Positions 43,210 to 51,984 of a stretch of 57,214 bases of DNA are shown piece after piece. The notes below the pieces were generated by a model. It saw only the letters and a list, made by a program, of their open reading frames with translations, had not been told where the DNA came from and made no database searches. Position numbers and translations under genes: made by a program. The DNA is from Magnetococcales bacterium (GTDB lineage: Bacteria; Pseudomonadota; Magnetococcia; Magnetococcales; Magnetaquicoccaceae), in NCBI GenBank assembly GCA_015234115.1, contig JADFWP010000003.1, positions 1 to 57,214 on the forward strand, read 5' to 3'. How positions within the stretch are numbered: position 1 is the stretch's first letter; every line of letters begins with the position of its first letter.

Positions 43210-43862
43210 TGGGCGGCAAGCGTCTCGACAATGGCAAACAGCCGCTCGGTCTTCCCCTGATCGTGTTTGCCCGGCGAAACCCGATAACGCCCGTTGATCA
43301 CCAGCGTCGGCGTGCCGGTGACCCCATACGCCTGGGCCTGGGCGCGTCCCTGAGCCACCTTGCTCTGCACCCCGAAGGAACTCATGTGATTTTGAAACGC
43401 GGCGGCGTCGAACTTCATCCCTTCGGCCAGAAAGGCCAACTCCTGGGGAGAGTCGATGTTGACATGATCCGCAAAATGGGCATTGAACAGTGCATGTTTC
43501 ATCTCCGCCTCCCGTCCGAAAAACTGGGCGGCATAAAAGGCGCGCACCGGCTGATCGGATTGATTGGTAAAGGCGATGGGCAGGCTCTTGATCTCAAAAC
43601 GGGCTTTCATCTTTTCGGTCCAGGCGTTCATGGCCGGATGAAACTGCTCGCAATGGGGACATTTGAAATTGAACACTTCCACCACTTCGGGTTTGGCCGA
43701 CGTGACCGGCACCGGCGGGACAATCGGTTCGTAATCCACCCCGGCCTTCAGCACCAGGGGTTCCGCAGCGCCCGCGGACGACATCAGACCGCCGCCAACC
43801 AGCCACGCCAGCAACAACCCGACCAGCAAAGAACAGCGACGCAACGACCCAGACCCGTTCAT
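43206..43862 (-). CDS. dsbA: Periplasmic thiol:disulfide oxidoreductase DsbA
   Basis: 218 residues with a signal peptide (LLVGLLLAWLVGGGLMSSAGA). The active site is CPHC in FNFKCPHCEQFHP. The cis-proline loop is GTPTLVING. The CPHC motif and length fit DsbA, which oxidises cysteines in exported proteins, here likely including pilins and secretion parts. It starts in the osmC stop (ATGA) and its stop overlaps etfB. Confidence 0.92.
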   Translation of the reverse strand: MNGSGSLRRCSLLVGLLLAWLVGGGLMSSAGAAEPLVLKAGVDYEPIVPPVPVTSAKPEVVEVFNFKCPHCEQFHPAMNAWTEKMKARFEIKSLPIAFTNQSDQPVRAFYAAQFFGREAEMKHALFNAHFADHVNIDSPQELAFLAEGMKFDAAAFQNHMSSFGVQSKVAQGRAQAQAYGVTGTPTLVINGRYRVSPGKHDQGKTERLFAIVETLAAQ

Positions 43863-44290
43863 GATTGCAACTCCACGATTTCGTAAGTGGTGCGGATCGT
43901 GGCGGTCTTGCTCAACATGGCCGAGGCCGAACAGTATTTCTCCTCGGAGAGCTGAATCGCCCGCTCGACCGCCTTGGAAGGAAGATCCCGCCCGGTGACG
44001 ACAAAATGCAAGGTGATTTCCAGATAAACCTTGGGGTCGTTCTCGGCCCGTTCTCCCTGGATGGACACCTCGCAATCGCTCACGACGTGCCTGCCCTTGC
44101 GCAGGATGGTCAAGACATCGATGCTGGCACATCCTCCGAGACCAATCAGGAGCAGCTCCATGGGACGCACACCCATGTTGCGCCCTCCCACTTCAAGGCT
44201 GCCATCCATGACCACAGTGTGTCCGGAACCAGACTCTCCTACCATTTGCATGCCATCAATGAGCTTAACGCGCGATGTGACTTTCCCCAT
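43859..44290 (-). CDS. OsmC family protein
   Basis: 143 residues from ATG 44290 (AAGGAG, 7-nt spacer). MGVRPMELLLIGLGGCASID carries the first peroxidatic Cys and SEEKYCSASAML the second, as in OsmC/Ohr/YhfA proteins that reduce organic hydroperoxides. It heads a four-gene run osmC-dsbA-etfB-etfA with overlapping starts. An exact OsmC versus YhfA subfamily was not assigned. Confidence 0.88.
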   Translation of the reverse strand: MGKVTSRVKLIDGMQMVGESGSGHTVVMDGSLEVGGRNMGVRPMELLLIGLGGCASIDVLTILRKGRHVVSDCEVSIQGERAENDPKVYLEITLHFVVTGRDLPSKAVERAIQLSEEKYCSASAMLSKTATIRTTYEIVELQS

Positions 44291-44421
44291 GGGGGTCTCC
44301 TTGGTAAAGTGAAACGGATTCAGACGGAATATGGTGCAATCCTGGCAGCCTTTTGGCAAGTCGTCACGATGGACAAAGACATGACCGCTCCAACCCCGCT
44401 TTCGATTCGAGGCTAAGAAAA

Positions 44422-45516
44422 ATGGAAGAACTGGCTACAAAAAGCAAGGTCACGCAACTCGAAGCCCTCTTGACCGGTCGCGAAGGGGAACGCCATGCGG
44501 TGGTGCTGCAAGATTTTCCCGATCCGGACGCCATTGCCTGCGGCTTTGCCTACCATCTGCTGGCTGCCGAACGGGGCATTCAGGCCGACCTGATCTATGG
44601 CGGTCGCATCAGCCATCAGGAAAACATCGCCCTGATCAACCTGCTGGAAATCCAGATGATCGAATGGGGACACGACGAAATCCCGAGCAACCATTTCCAG
44701 GGATCGGTCTTCGTGGACAATCAGGGAACCACCAGCAACCTCGTGGAACGCCTGGAACATGCCGGCGTGCCGGTACTGGCCATCGTGGACCATCACGACC
44801 ATCAGGGTCGCCTCACCGCGCCGCTGTTCACCGACATCCGACCGGTCGGGGCATGCGCATCGATTTTCGCCCACTATCTGGCCGAAGAGATCCTGCCCTT
44901 GCGCCCCTCCAAACCCGAACATCGCCGCCTGGCCACCGCGCTCATGCATGGCATTGTCAGCGAAACCGGGTCGATGATCCATGCCCAGCCGTTCGATTTC
45001 ACCGCTGCCGCCTTTCTGCAACCCTTCTACGACATCGACCTGTTGATGGACATTCTCCATCAACGGCGCAACCACAAGGTGATGGAGGTGATCCGTCTGG
45101 CCCTGGCCAACCGGGTGAGCAAGGCGGGTCTTTGTCTCTCGGGCGTGGGTTATCTGCGGGGCGAGGATCGCGACGCCATTCCCCAGGCCGCCGATTTTCT
45201 GCTCACCGAAGATACGGTCCATACTGCCGTGGTCTACGGCATCGTCACCATGGCCGATGGCATCGAATGCATCCACGGATCGTTGCGCACCAGCAAAAAC
45301 AGCCTCAGCCCGGATGCCTTTCTCAAAGAGGTGCTGGGCCGGACCGAACAGGGGATTTTCTATGGCGGAGGAAAAGCGGGCGCTGGCGGATTCGAAATTC
45401 CTCTGGGTTTTCTCTCCGGCAACGACAGTGAAGATCTCGCCCAACTCAAATGGAATGCCTTCGATAACAAGATCCGCAAGAAGTTCTTCAAAAAGATCGG
45501 CATGGAGGAGAAATAA
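44422..45516 (+). CDS. DHH family phosphoesterase
   Basis: 364 residues, ATG after GAGG. Motif I DFPDPDAIACGFA, motif II VDNQ and motif III VDHHDH define the DHH superfamily of manganese phosphoesterases such as RecJ and NrnA. The DHHA1 glycine motif appears as GGGKAGAGGF, with Lys where His is typical. Predicted to act on short RNA or nucleotide phosphates, but the substrate is unknown. It is divergent from osmC (131 bp) and ends at the lipA start. Confidence 0.87.
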   Translation: MEELATKSKVTQLEALLTGREGERHAVVLQDFPDPDAIACGFAYHLLAAERGIQADLIYGGRISHQENIALINLLEIQMIEWGHDEIPSNHFQGSVFVDNQGTTSNLVERLEHAGVPVLAIVDHHDHQGRLTAPLFTDIRPVGACASIFAHYLAEEILPLRPSKPEHRRLATALMHGIVSETGSMIHAQPFDFTAAAFLQPFYDIDLLMDILHQRRNHKVMEVIRLALANRVSKAGLCLSGVGYLRGEDRDAIPQAADFLLTEDTVHTAVVYGIVTMADGIECIHGSLRTSKNSLSPDAFLKEVLGRTEQGIFYGGGKAGAGGFEIPLGFLSGNDSEDLAQLKWNAFDNKIRKKFFKKIGMEEK

Positions 45517-46377
45517 GTGGTCTCACCCAAGCCCCGCTGGCTCAAGGTCAAAGCACCCGGCTCGCCGGAATACCGCCGTCTCCACGCCCTGACCGAACGA
45601 CTGCGCCTGGCCACGGTCTGCCAATCGGCCCGCTGTCCCAACATCGGCGATTGCTGGCATGCGGGCAGTGCCGCCTTCATGATCCTGGGCACGCTCTGCA
45701 CCCGCGCCTGTGGATTCTGCGATGTCCCGACCGGTCGCCCCGCCCCGCCGGACCCGGACGAACCCTTGCGGCTCGCCGAAGCCGTGACGGCTTTGGGGCT
45801 GCGCCATGTGGTGATCACCTCGGTGACCCGGGATGACCTCTCCGATGGGGGTGCCAGCCAGTTCGTGGCCTGCGTGACGGCGATCCGCAACCAGGCGGGC
45901 AACACCCGCGTGGAGGTGTTGATTCCGGATTTCCGGGGGGCCGAACCACCGCTGATGCAGATCCTGCACGCGGCCCCGGAGGTGTTGAATCACAATGTCG
46001 AGACCGTGCCCCGGCTCTATCCGGTGGTGCGTCCCGCCGCCGACTACCAGCGATCGCTGGCCCTGCTGACGACCGCCGCACGCGGAAAAACGGACGTGAT
46101 GCAGGTCAAGTCCGGCATCATGCTCGGTCTGGGAGAGACGGAAGAGGAGGTACTGGAGGTGCTCGGTGATCTGCGGCAGGCCGGGGTCGATTCCCTGACC
46201 ATGGGTCAATATCTGGCCCCGAGTCGGGATCATCTGCCTGTGGTGCGCTATTGGAGTCCGGAGGAGTTCCAGCAATTGGGGAGGCAGGCGAGCGCCATGG
46301 GATTCGCGCGTGTCGAAAGCCACCCGCTGGCCCGTTCGTCGTTTCATGCGGAGCGGGTATTCGAGATGACCCCTTGA
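45517..46377 (+). CDS. lipA: Lipoyl synthase
   Basis: 286 residues, GTG start with GGAGGAG and a 6-nt spacer, touching the end of the DHH gene. The auxiliary cluster Cys are in CQSARCPNIGDCW and the radical-SAM triad in CTRACGFC. The C-terminal RSSFHAE Ser ligand motif is present. It inserts two sulfurs into octanoyl-protein to make lipoyl groups. No lipB is adjacent. Confidence 0.95.
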   Translation: MVSPKPRWLKVKAPGSPEYRRLHALTERLRLATVCQSARCPNIGDCWHAGSAAFMILGTLCTRACGFCDVPTGRPAPPDPDEPLRLAEAVTALGLRHVVITSVTRDDLSDGGASQFVACVTAIRNQAGNTRVEVLIPDFRGAEPPLMQILHAAPEVLNHNVETVPRLYPVVRPAADYQRSLALLTTAARGKTDVMQVKSGIMLGLGETEEEVLEVLGDLRQAGVDSLTMGQYLAPSRDHLPVVRYWSPEEFQQLGRQASAMGFARVESHPLARSSFHAERVFEMTP

Positions 46378-46428
46378 ACCGCAACCCGCTTGGGACAGGT
46401 CTTTATCTGTGCGCATTCGGGCTTGACG

Positions 46429-46460
46429 CAAGTTCGGGTCCGAAGATCGGACCCGACTTG
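46429..46460. terminator. Near-perfect hairpin between lipA and rpsU
   Basis: CAAGTTCGGGTCCG pairs with CGGACCCGACTTG with a single bulged base, loop AAGAT. It lies between two convergent genes and lacks a T run. Probably a bidirectional transcription end. Confidence 0.65.
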
Positions 46461-46488
46461 ACGGCAACGGATGACAACCAGCAAAAGC

Positions 46489-46695
46489 TTATGCCGAACC
46501 ACCCGCCACAGACGAACGACGAATCTTCTTGCGCAGCCGACGGACCGCTTCGGCCTTTTTCCGACGCTTGCGCTCGGAAGGTTTCTCGAAGAATTTCCGT
46601 TTCTTCATTTCCCTGAACATGCCCTCACGGATCATTTTCTTTTTCAAGACCCGAATGGCCTGATCCACATTATTGTCGTAAACGTCAATCCTCAC
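46489..46695 (-). CDS. rpsU: 30S ribosomal protein S21
   Basis: 68 residues, very basic. [40 protein letters not shown] and a basic tail are S21. GTG start with a strong AAAGGAGGAG SD. S21 helps initiate translation at the anti-SD region. It is downstream of degP with a 149-bp gap. Confidence 0.97.
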   Translation of the reverse strand: MRIDVYDNNVDQAIRVLKKKMIREGMFREMKKRKFFEKPSERKRRKKAEAVRRLRKKIRRSSVAGGSA

Positions 46696-46844
46696 GAAAG
46701 ATCACTCCTCCTTTGTTTTTGAAACTCGACCCTGGTCCCGAATGCCCCGTCCCGATTTCGGGAACGTTAAATCCCATCAGGATAATCCATTCTTGACGCA
46801 TGATCAACCCCTGACATGCACTGGCTACGCAATTTCTCTTCGGA

Positions 46845-48317
46845 TCATGGTTTCTTGGCTGGATTCTGCCCCTTGGCCGGAATCTGCACTGCCAGGAAAT
46901 GGGACTCTCCACCCCGTTGCATCAACACCAACAGGGTCTGTCCCGGTTCGACCTTGGCCAACGAACTGCGGAAGTCGCCGAGGGTCTTGACCGGTTTGCG
47001 GTTGATCTCCTGGAGCAAATCGCCAGGCCGGATTCCAGCCACCTCTGCCGGAGCGCCGTTTTCGACCGACGCCACCACCACGCCATGGACCTCGGCGGGC
47101 AGATCGAGCCGATCCCGCCACTCGGCCGACAGCGGCTGCACCGTGACGCCAATGACGTTGCGCTCCTTGCTGACGGGTTTGTCCCCTTCCAGGCGCGCCT
47201 CGTCGTCATCGTCCGTCTCTTCGCGCATGGCGGCGACCACCACCTCCAGATTCTTGGCGTGACCGTTGCGGATCACCTCCATGATGACCTTTTTGTTGAT
47301 CGCGGTCTCGGCCACAATGGCCGGGAGTTCCTTCATCCGGCCCACGTCGTGGCCATCGAAGCGGACAATGACATCACCGGGCAGCACACCCGCCGCTTCC
47401 GCCGGGCTTTTCGGTTCCACGCTGGCCACCAGGGCGCCACGCTGGGCACCCAGTCCCAACGCCTCGGCCAACTCCTTGGTGACGGTCTGGATCCGCACCC
47501 CGAGCCAACCACGGGTCACCTTGCCCGAGTCGCGCAACTGGGTGACGATGGACTTGGCCATGTTGACCGGAATGGCGAAGCCAATCCCCATGTTGCCCCC
47601 GGAACGTGAGAAGATCGCGGTATTGATGCCGATCACCTCACCCTGAAGATTGAACAGCGGACCACCCGAGTTGCCTGGATTGATCGCCGCATCGGTTTGC
47701 AGGAAGTTGTCATAGGGACCGGTGCCGATGCTGCGGCCACGGGCCGAAATGATCCCCACCGTGACCGACGCCTCCAGACCGAAAGGATTGCCGATCGCCA
47801 CCACCCAGGAACCCACTTCGGACTTGTCCGAATCGCCCAGGGTGGCCACGGGCAGCTTGCCATCGGCCTTGATGCGGATCAGGGCCAGATCGCTCTTGGC
47901 ATCGCGTCCCACCACCGTGGCGGAAAATTCACGCTCGTCGGCCAGCCGCACCTGGATCTCATCCGCCTCGGCCACCACATGATGATTGGTGAGAATGAAG
48001 CCCGATTCATCGATGATCACCCCGGAACCGAGACTGCGGGAGTGAGCGGGCGGTTGACCCGGCCCCTGTTCGAGAAAACGCCGGAAAAATTCATCCAACG
48101 GATTGTCCCCGCCGCCTGGCAGACGAGGCATCCCTTTTTCGTGTTTGGCCACAGGCCGGATGGTCTGACTGGAACTGATATTGACCACCACAGGCTGAAG
48201 TTTCTTGACCAGCGGGACCAGATCCGGCATCTCCACGGCACCGGCCTGCCCGATCCATCCCACGCAAAGAAGCACCAGAACCAACCAGGGAACCACCCGC
48301 TGCGCGATCCACGACAT
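46845..48317 (-). CDS. degP: Periplasmic serine protease DegP/HtrA
   Basis: 490 residues with a signal peptide (VVPWLVLVLLCVGWIGQAGA). The catalytic triad sits in TNHHVVAEAD, KSDLALIRI and NPGNSGGPLF. Two PDZ domains follow (about 270-360 and 380-480). It degrades or refolds damaged periplasmic proteins. It is the last gene of rpoE-rseA-rseC-degP, as in Pseudomonas algU-mucABCD. Confidence 0.94.
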   Translation of the reverse strand: MSWIAQRVVPWLVLVLLCVGWIGQAGAVEMPDLVPLVKKLQPVVVNISSSQTIRPVAKHEKGMPRLPGGGDNPLDEFFRRFLEQGPGQPPAHSRSLGSGVIIDESGFILTNHHVVAEADEIQVRLADEREFSATVVGRDAKSDLALIRIKADGKLPVATLGDSDKSEVGSWVVAIGNPFGLEASVTVGIISARGRSIGTGPYDNFLQTDAAINPGNSGGPLFNLQGEVIGINTAIFSRSGGNMGIGFAIPVNMAKSIVTQLRDSGKVTRGWLGVRIQTVTKELAEALGLGAQRGALVASVEPKSPAEAAGVLPGDVIVRFDGHDVGRMKELPAIVAETAINKKVIMEVIRNGHAKNLEVVVAAMREETDDDDEARLEGDKPVSKERNVIGVTVQPLSAEWRDRLDLPAEVHGVVVASVENGAPAEVAGIRPGDLLQEINRKPVKTLGDFRSSLAKVEPGQTLLVLMQRGGESHFLAVQIPAKGQNPAKKP

Positions 48318-48341
48318 AGAGAAATTCCTTTCTTTCTGTGT

Positions 48342-48824
48342 TCAGGAGAGAAAAACCGGAGGAGTATCCTGGCACATGTGTGCCGTGAGCACCTCCACGA
48401 CCACCGGTCCGCCGTCGCGCTCCTGGCGACTGCCGGAACGACGCTGCAACCAATAGAAGGTCAGAGCCAACGAGATCAGACCGACCAGAGCGGAATAGGC
48501 CTCGATATCCACGTTCCAGCCCATGGTCTGGATCAGGTAGCGTGCCCACGACACCATGGCGAACAGTACCACCAGCGGCAGAATATAGACCAGAAACGAG
48601 GCCCTGAGAAAACTGCGTTCGGAAATTTCGATGAAAACCCGCTCCCCCACCTGGGCATGACAGGCGTTGCGCGCCCGAACCTTGATGGAACGCTGTCCCA
48701 GGCCGCCGGAAAGCACGGTGCAGGTGTTGGCGTTGTGGCAGGTGCCACACATTTTCTGTCGCTGACCGCTGACCACGGCGAAATCACCCTCCAGGGCCAC
48801 GACGATCCCTTCTTCACGAATCAT
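48342..48824 (-). CDS. rseC: RseC/MucC-type regulator of sigma-E (SoxR-reducing family)
   Basis: 160 residues from ATG 48824. It starts MIREEGIVVALEGDFAVV, has a CGTCHNANTC Cys cluster and two membrane helices (about 72-90 and 105-122). RseC/MucC proteins modulate RseA activity or SoxR reduction. It follows rseA by 25 bp. Confidence 0.85.
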   Translation of the reverse strand: MIREEGIVVALEGDFAVVSGQRQKMCGTCHNANTCTVLSGGLGQRSIKVRARNACHAQVGERVFIEISERSFLRASFLVYILPLVVLFAMVSWARYLIQTMGWNVDIEAYSALVGLISLALTFYWLQRRSGSRQERDGGPVVVEVLTAHMCQDTPPVFLS

Positions 48825-48849
48825 TTTCGGGCGTCCCGCGCGTTGAGGG

Positions 48850-49224
48850 TCAGTGATGGATTTCCGGGTATTCAACATGATCCGCAGCATCCACGGTGGC
48901 AGGCAGTGCCTCGGCGAGGATTGCTCCCGCGACCAGCACCGGAATCCCGAAACGAAGCAACCGGTCACGCAGGCGCTCGCGCGGGGAGACGATTTTTTCG
49001 TTGTGAATCGCCATCATCACCGACCGGGTAAAGGTTTCGCTCTCCATCCAGGGAATCTGCCCGGCCAGCACCTCCCGGATCTGGGCCAGACGCCCCATGG
49101 TGCGGCAACAGTGATCGCAATGGATGAGATGGCGGGCAACATGACCGACGATGATCGGGTCGAGTTCATTATCCAGAAAAGCCGAAACCAGTTCCGGATT
49201 GCAATCGTTGTTGATCTGACTCAT
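48850..49224 (-). CDS. Anti-sigma factor RseA-like
   Basis: 124 residues. It begins MSQINNDCNPELVSAFLDNE and has HLIHCDHCCRTMG, the zinc-binding H-x3-C-x2-C anti-sigma motif with a proximal region that docks on sigma-E. One membrane segment (about 90-108, FGIPVLVAGAILAEAL) follows, with a short periplasmic tail. Regulated release by DegS/RseP is the usual mode. It starts in the rpoE stop (ATGA). Confidence 0.86.
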   Translation of the reverse strand: MSQINNDCNPELVSAFLDNELDPIIVGHVARHLIHCDHCCRTMGRLAQIREVLAGQIPWMESETFTRSVMMAIHNEKIVSPRERLRDRLLRFGIPVLVAGAILAEALPATVDAADHVEYPEIHH

Positions 49225-49871
49225 CGTTCCTGCCCCCTTGCATGGTGACGACCCGTAGGATACGCATATTGATTCTTGTCTTGCAAATAGGCCTGCATGC
49301 GATCCATGATCTCCTGGCGGCTGCGGTAGATCCGCGAGCGCACCGTGCCGATCGGACATTGCAAAGCCTTGGCAATCTCTTCGTAGGAGTGCCCCTCCAC
49401 ATCGCGCATCTGGATGGCCCGGCGCATCTGTTCGGGCAGGGCCTCGATGGCCTGACGCAGATTGGACATCATCTCCTCGCGCAACATCAACCGTTCCGGG
49501 GTTTCGTGGTTGCGCAACTGGGGCGCCATCCGTTCCGAGTCTTCCAACTCCTCGTCGGACATCGGCAACCCGCGTTCCCTGGACAACAGGTGGTTCTTCC
49601 CGGTATTGACCGCAATCCGGTACAGCCATGTATAAAAGGCCGACTCGCCACGAAATTTTGCCAGGGCGCGGTAGGCCTTGATGAAGGTCTCCTGGGTCAG
49701 ATCCAACACCTTGTCCGGATCGGAGACCAGCCGGGAGATGGCCGAGGCCACCCGTCCCTGATAACGGCGCACCAGAACCTCAAAGGCTTTATGATCCCCT
49801 TTTTGGGCATGAGCCACAAGGAAGCGATCCGCCTCATCGTTTCCGCTCTGGCCAGTCTCTTCATCACTCAC
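49221..49871 (-). CDS. rpoE: Envelope stress sigma factor RpoE (AlgU type)
   Basis: 216 residues from GTG 49871, preceded by GGAG and a 7-nt spacer. The in-frame TTG at 49898 lacks an SD. Region 2 has DKVLDLTQETFIKAYRALAKF and region 4 EEIAKALQCPIGTVRSRIYRSR. It is a group IV sigma factor for envelope stress. A sequence resembling its own promoter is found about 110-140 bp upstream, implying autoregulation. It starts the rpoE-rseA-rseC-degP operon. Confidence 0.94.
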   Translation of the reverse strand: MSDEETGQSGNDEADRFLVAHAQKGDHKAFEVLVRRYQGRVASAISRLVSDPDKVLDLTQETFIKAYRALAKFRGESAFYTWLYRIAVNTGKNHLLSRERGLPMSDEELEDSERMAPQLRNHETPERLMLREEMMSNLRQAIEALPEQMRRAIQMRDVEGHSYEEIAKALQCPIGTVRSRIYRSRQEIMDRMQAYLQDKNQYAYPTGRHHARGQER

Positions 49872-49984
49872 GCGCTCGTGCTCCACATCGGTTGGCAACG
49901 CTGGTCACAGACCATTAAACACCAACTCGGGGCAACCATTCAACGTTTCGTCGGATTTTCCCGCTTGAAGAGACGCGCATTGGC

Positions 49985-50013
49985 TCAGACACCGGAATGG
50001 TTCGCCGGGTTCC
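49985..50013 (-). promoter_or_regulatory. Candidate sigma-E promoter of rpoE
   Basis: On the minus strand GAACCC (50012-50007) is followed by a 17-bp spacer and TCTGA (49989-49985). The E. coli sigma-E consensus is GAACTT-N16-TCTGA. The -10 is exact, the -35 has 4 of 6. The leader to the rpoE start would be about 107 nt. Confidence 0.45.
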
Positions 50014-50103
50014 GCACGAATCTCTCACAAGCCCCCGCTTGCAGACCGGATGGCATCCAGCGATCAAAAATCCGATCTTTGAACCGCCCGGTTCCTGCAT
50101 CCC

Positions 50104-51984
50104 TTATCCCCCGGATACCCGGATGCAATCCCGACCCGCGTGTTTGGCCGCATAAAGCGCCATGTCGGCCCGTTCGGTCACCTGGTCCAGAGGTTCACGC
50201 ACCTGACGAAAGGAGATGCCGCAACTGATGGTGATCCGTTCCCCGGCCAGACTGCCTGTGAAGGTCAAAGCACGCACCTTGTCGAGGATCCGCTCGGCAA
50301 TGCCGATCAGTCCGGGTTGCTCCGAACCGATCAGAAACACCACAAACTCCTCGCCTCCCATCCGCACCGGCACATCCTCCACACGGACATTCTCCAGCAA
50401 CACCCCGGCCACCTGCCTGAGCACCACATCCCCTTCCTGGTGACCATAAGTATCGTTGATCCGCTTGAAATGATCGATGTCAAACACCGCCACGGCCAGA
50501 CCCGCCTGATGCCCCCGGTCGTGCAGTTCACACAATCTCGCCACGGCATCGCGCATGTAAAAACGGGTGTAAAGCCCGGTCAACTGATCACGGGTCGAAA
50601 TCTGATAAAATTTCTCCCGCTCCCGATCCAGGGAGTGAAAAATCAACTCCCGCTCCATCGCCACCCCAAGAGGCACACTGAGTTGCTCCAGCACATGACG
50701 GGTTTCGCCATCCAGCGTCACCCCGGCGGTCAGCCCCAGGGTGGCCAGGGCATTCACGATGGTCACTCCAGGGGAAGGCAACGGAATCAGGAGTTCCAGC
50801 ACCACTTCCGGATCCTGGATTTCTCCCGACAGATCCGCACCCGGCAACAGCAGCAAAGGGGAGTTCCGGCCACTCTCCCAACTCTCCAGGGTGGTTCCCA
50901 GTCGGCTGCGCAACGCCTCCGACGGTTGAAACAGCGCCCCGCGATAATGCGTCTCCGGCCCGAAACGGATGCACTGATCATTCAGCAGACCAAAAAAACG
51001 CATCGTCTTGACCGGCAGCAACGGTTTGGCCGATTGCAACAGCGTGTTGACCAGTTCCGCAAAATTGCGGCTCATCACCATCCGTTCCATGGATTTGCGC
51101 AGCAGATTGTTCAACAGGACCAGCCGTTGCACGTTCGAACTGGTCTGGGTGATGAGATAAAGACCGCAATCCAGCTCCTTGAGACGTGAAAAAACCAGGG
51201 GAATCAGATGCTCCGGAATGATGCTGCCGTGCTGCGGGGCAATCCACCGGAGTGGCAGTTTCTCCAGTTTGAACAGCCCGTTCAGGAGAATCTCCCGACT
51301 GGGCATGTAGTGCTCGTGGAAAAACCGGATCCCCTCCATGATGCTCTCGTCCTGGGCGAAAAGCTGCAAGGTCTCGGTGAAGCCACCAAACAGATCACTG
51401 GAAAACAGCGTCCCGCTCTCCACGTCGAAAGTGCAGAACGCACCAGGCGAGTGCAGGTAGGGCGTAAAAATAAAACGCAGGATGCGCGTCCCCAGATCCA
51501 GTTCCCACCCCTGCTCTTCGATGCATACCAGGGGAAGGTTCAGGGCATAATGTTTCAGCAGTGCGTTGATGCGCCAGTGACTCACCACCACGGCCTCGGG
51601 ATGGAGTTCCATGGTATCGAGGATCGGCAACACACCGGTGATATCCGGATCCTGATGTTGACAGATGAAATAACGAATCTGTGAAAACGGAATGATCTGC
51701 TCGATTTTTTTCAACACGGTCGGAAAGAGCAGAACCGAACCGGGATCGATCAACACCGACTGGTCGCCATGGACAATCAGGTAGACATGACACTGAAAAG
51801 GATCGCCGGGCATCAGGGAGCCGACCCACCAGATCCCCTCTCCCATGGAGACCGGCAGATCAAGCGACGGATCCGCATGAGTTGAGGCATGAATTTCCGG
51901 TTCCTGGCAGATCACGGGAGTGCTCGCTTTTCGGTTGTGGAAGGAGATAAACAGACCTGATGTTAGGCCAGAACGGCCAATCAC
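50104..51984 (-). CDS. Diiron/MBL-fold (ODP) sensor fused to diguanylate cyclase
   Basis: 626 residues from GTG 51984, in a GTGA overlap with the upstream kinase (the Met at residue 47 is an alternative start). Residues about 45-290 are a beta-lactamase-fold domain of the flavodiiron type, with CQHQDPDITG, YLHSPGAF, FSSDLFGGF and APQHGSII keeping His/Asp ligands for two metals. Residues about 450-626 are a GGDEF domain, as RDQLTGLYTR, VFDIDHFKRIND and MGGEEFVVFL; the signature reads GGEEF, still active in many enzymes. Such proteins form c-di-GMP in response to oxygen bound at the diiron site. No membrane helix is seen. Confidence 0.86.
   Translation of the reverse strand: MIGRSGLTSGLFISFHNRKASTPVICQEPEIHASTHADPSLDLPVSMGEGIWWVGSLMPGDPFQCHVYLIVHGDQSVLIDPGSVLLFPTVLKKIEQIIPFSQIRYFICQHQDPDITGVLPILDTMELHPEAVVVSHWRINALLKHYALNLPLVCIEEQGWELDLGTRILRFIFTPYLHSPGAFCTFDVESGTLFSSDLFGGFTETLQLFAQDESIMEGIRFFHEHYMPSREILLNGLFKLEKLPLRWIAPQHGSIIPEHLIPLVFSRLKELDCGLYLITQTSSNVQRLVLLNNLLRKSMERMVMSRNFAELVNTLLQSAKPLLPVKTMRFFGLLNDQCIRFGPETHYRGALFQPSEALRSRLGTTLESWESGRNSPLLLLPGADLSGEIQDPEVVLELLIPLPSPGVTIVNALATLGLTAGVTLDGETRHVLEQLSVPLGVAMERELIFHSLDREREKFYQISTRDQLTGLYTRFYMRDAVARLCELHDRGHQAGLAVAVFDIDHFKRINDTYGHQEGDVVLRQVAGVLLENVRVEDVPVRMGGEEFVVFLIGSEQPGLIGIAERILDKVRALTFTGSLAGERITISCGISFRQVREPLDQVTERADMALYAAKHAGRDCIRVSGG

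Noticed and set aside
46680..46700. A third copy of the gspE-end repeat at the rpsU start
   Set aside because: Only 13 bases (GTCAATCCTCACG) match and they are explained by the rpsU start codons.
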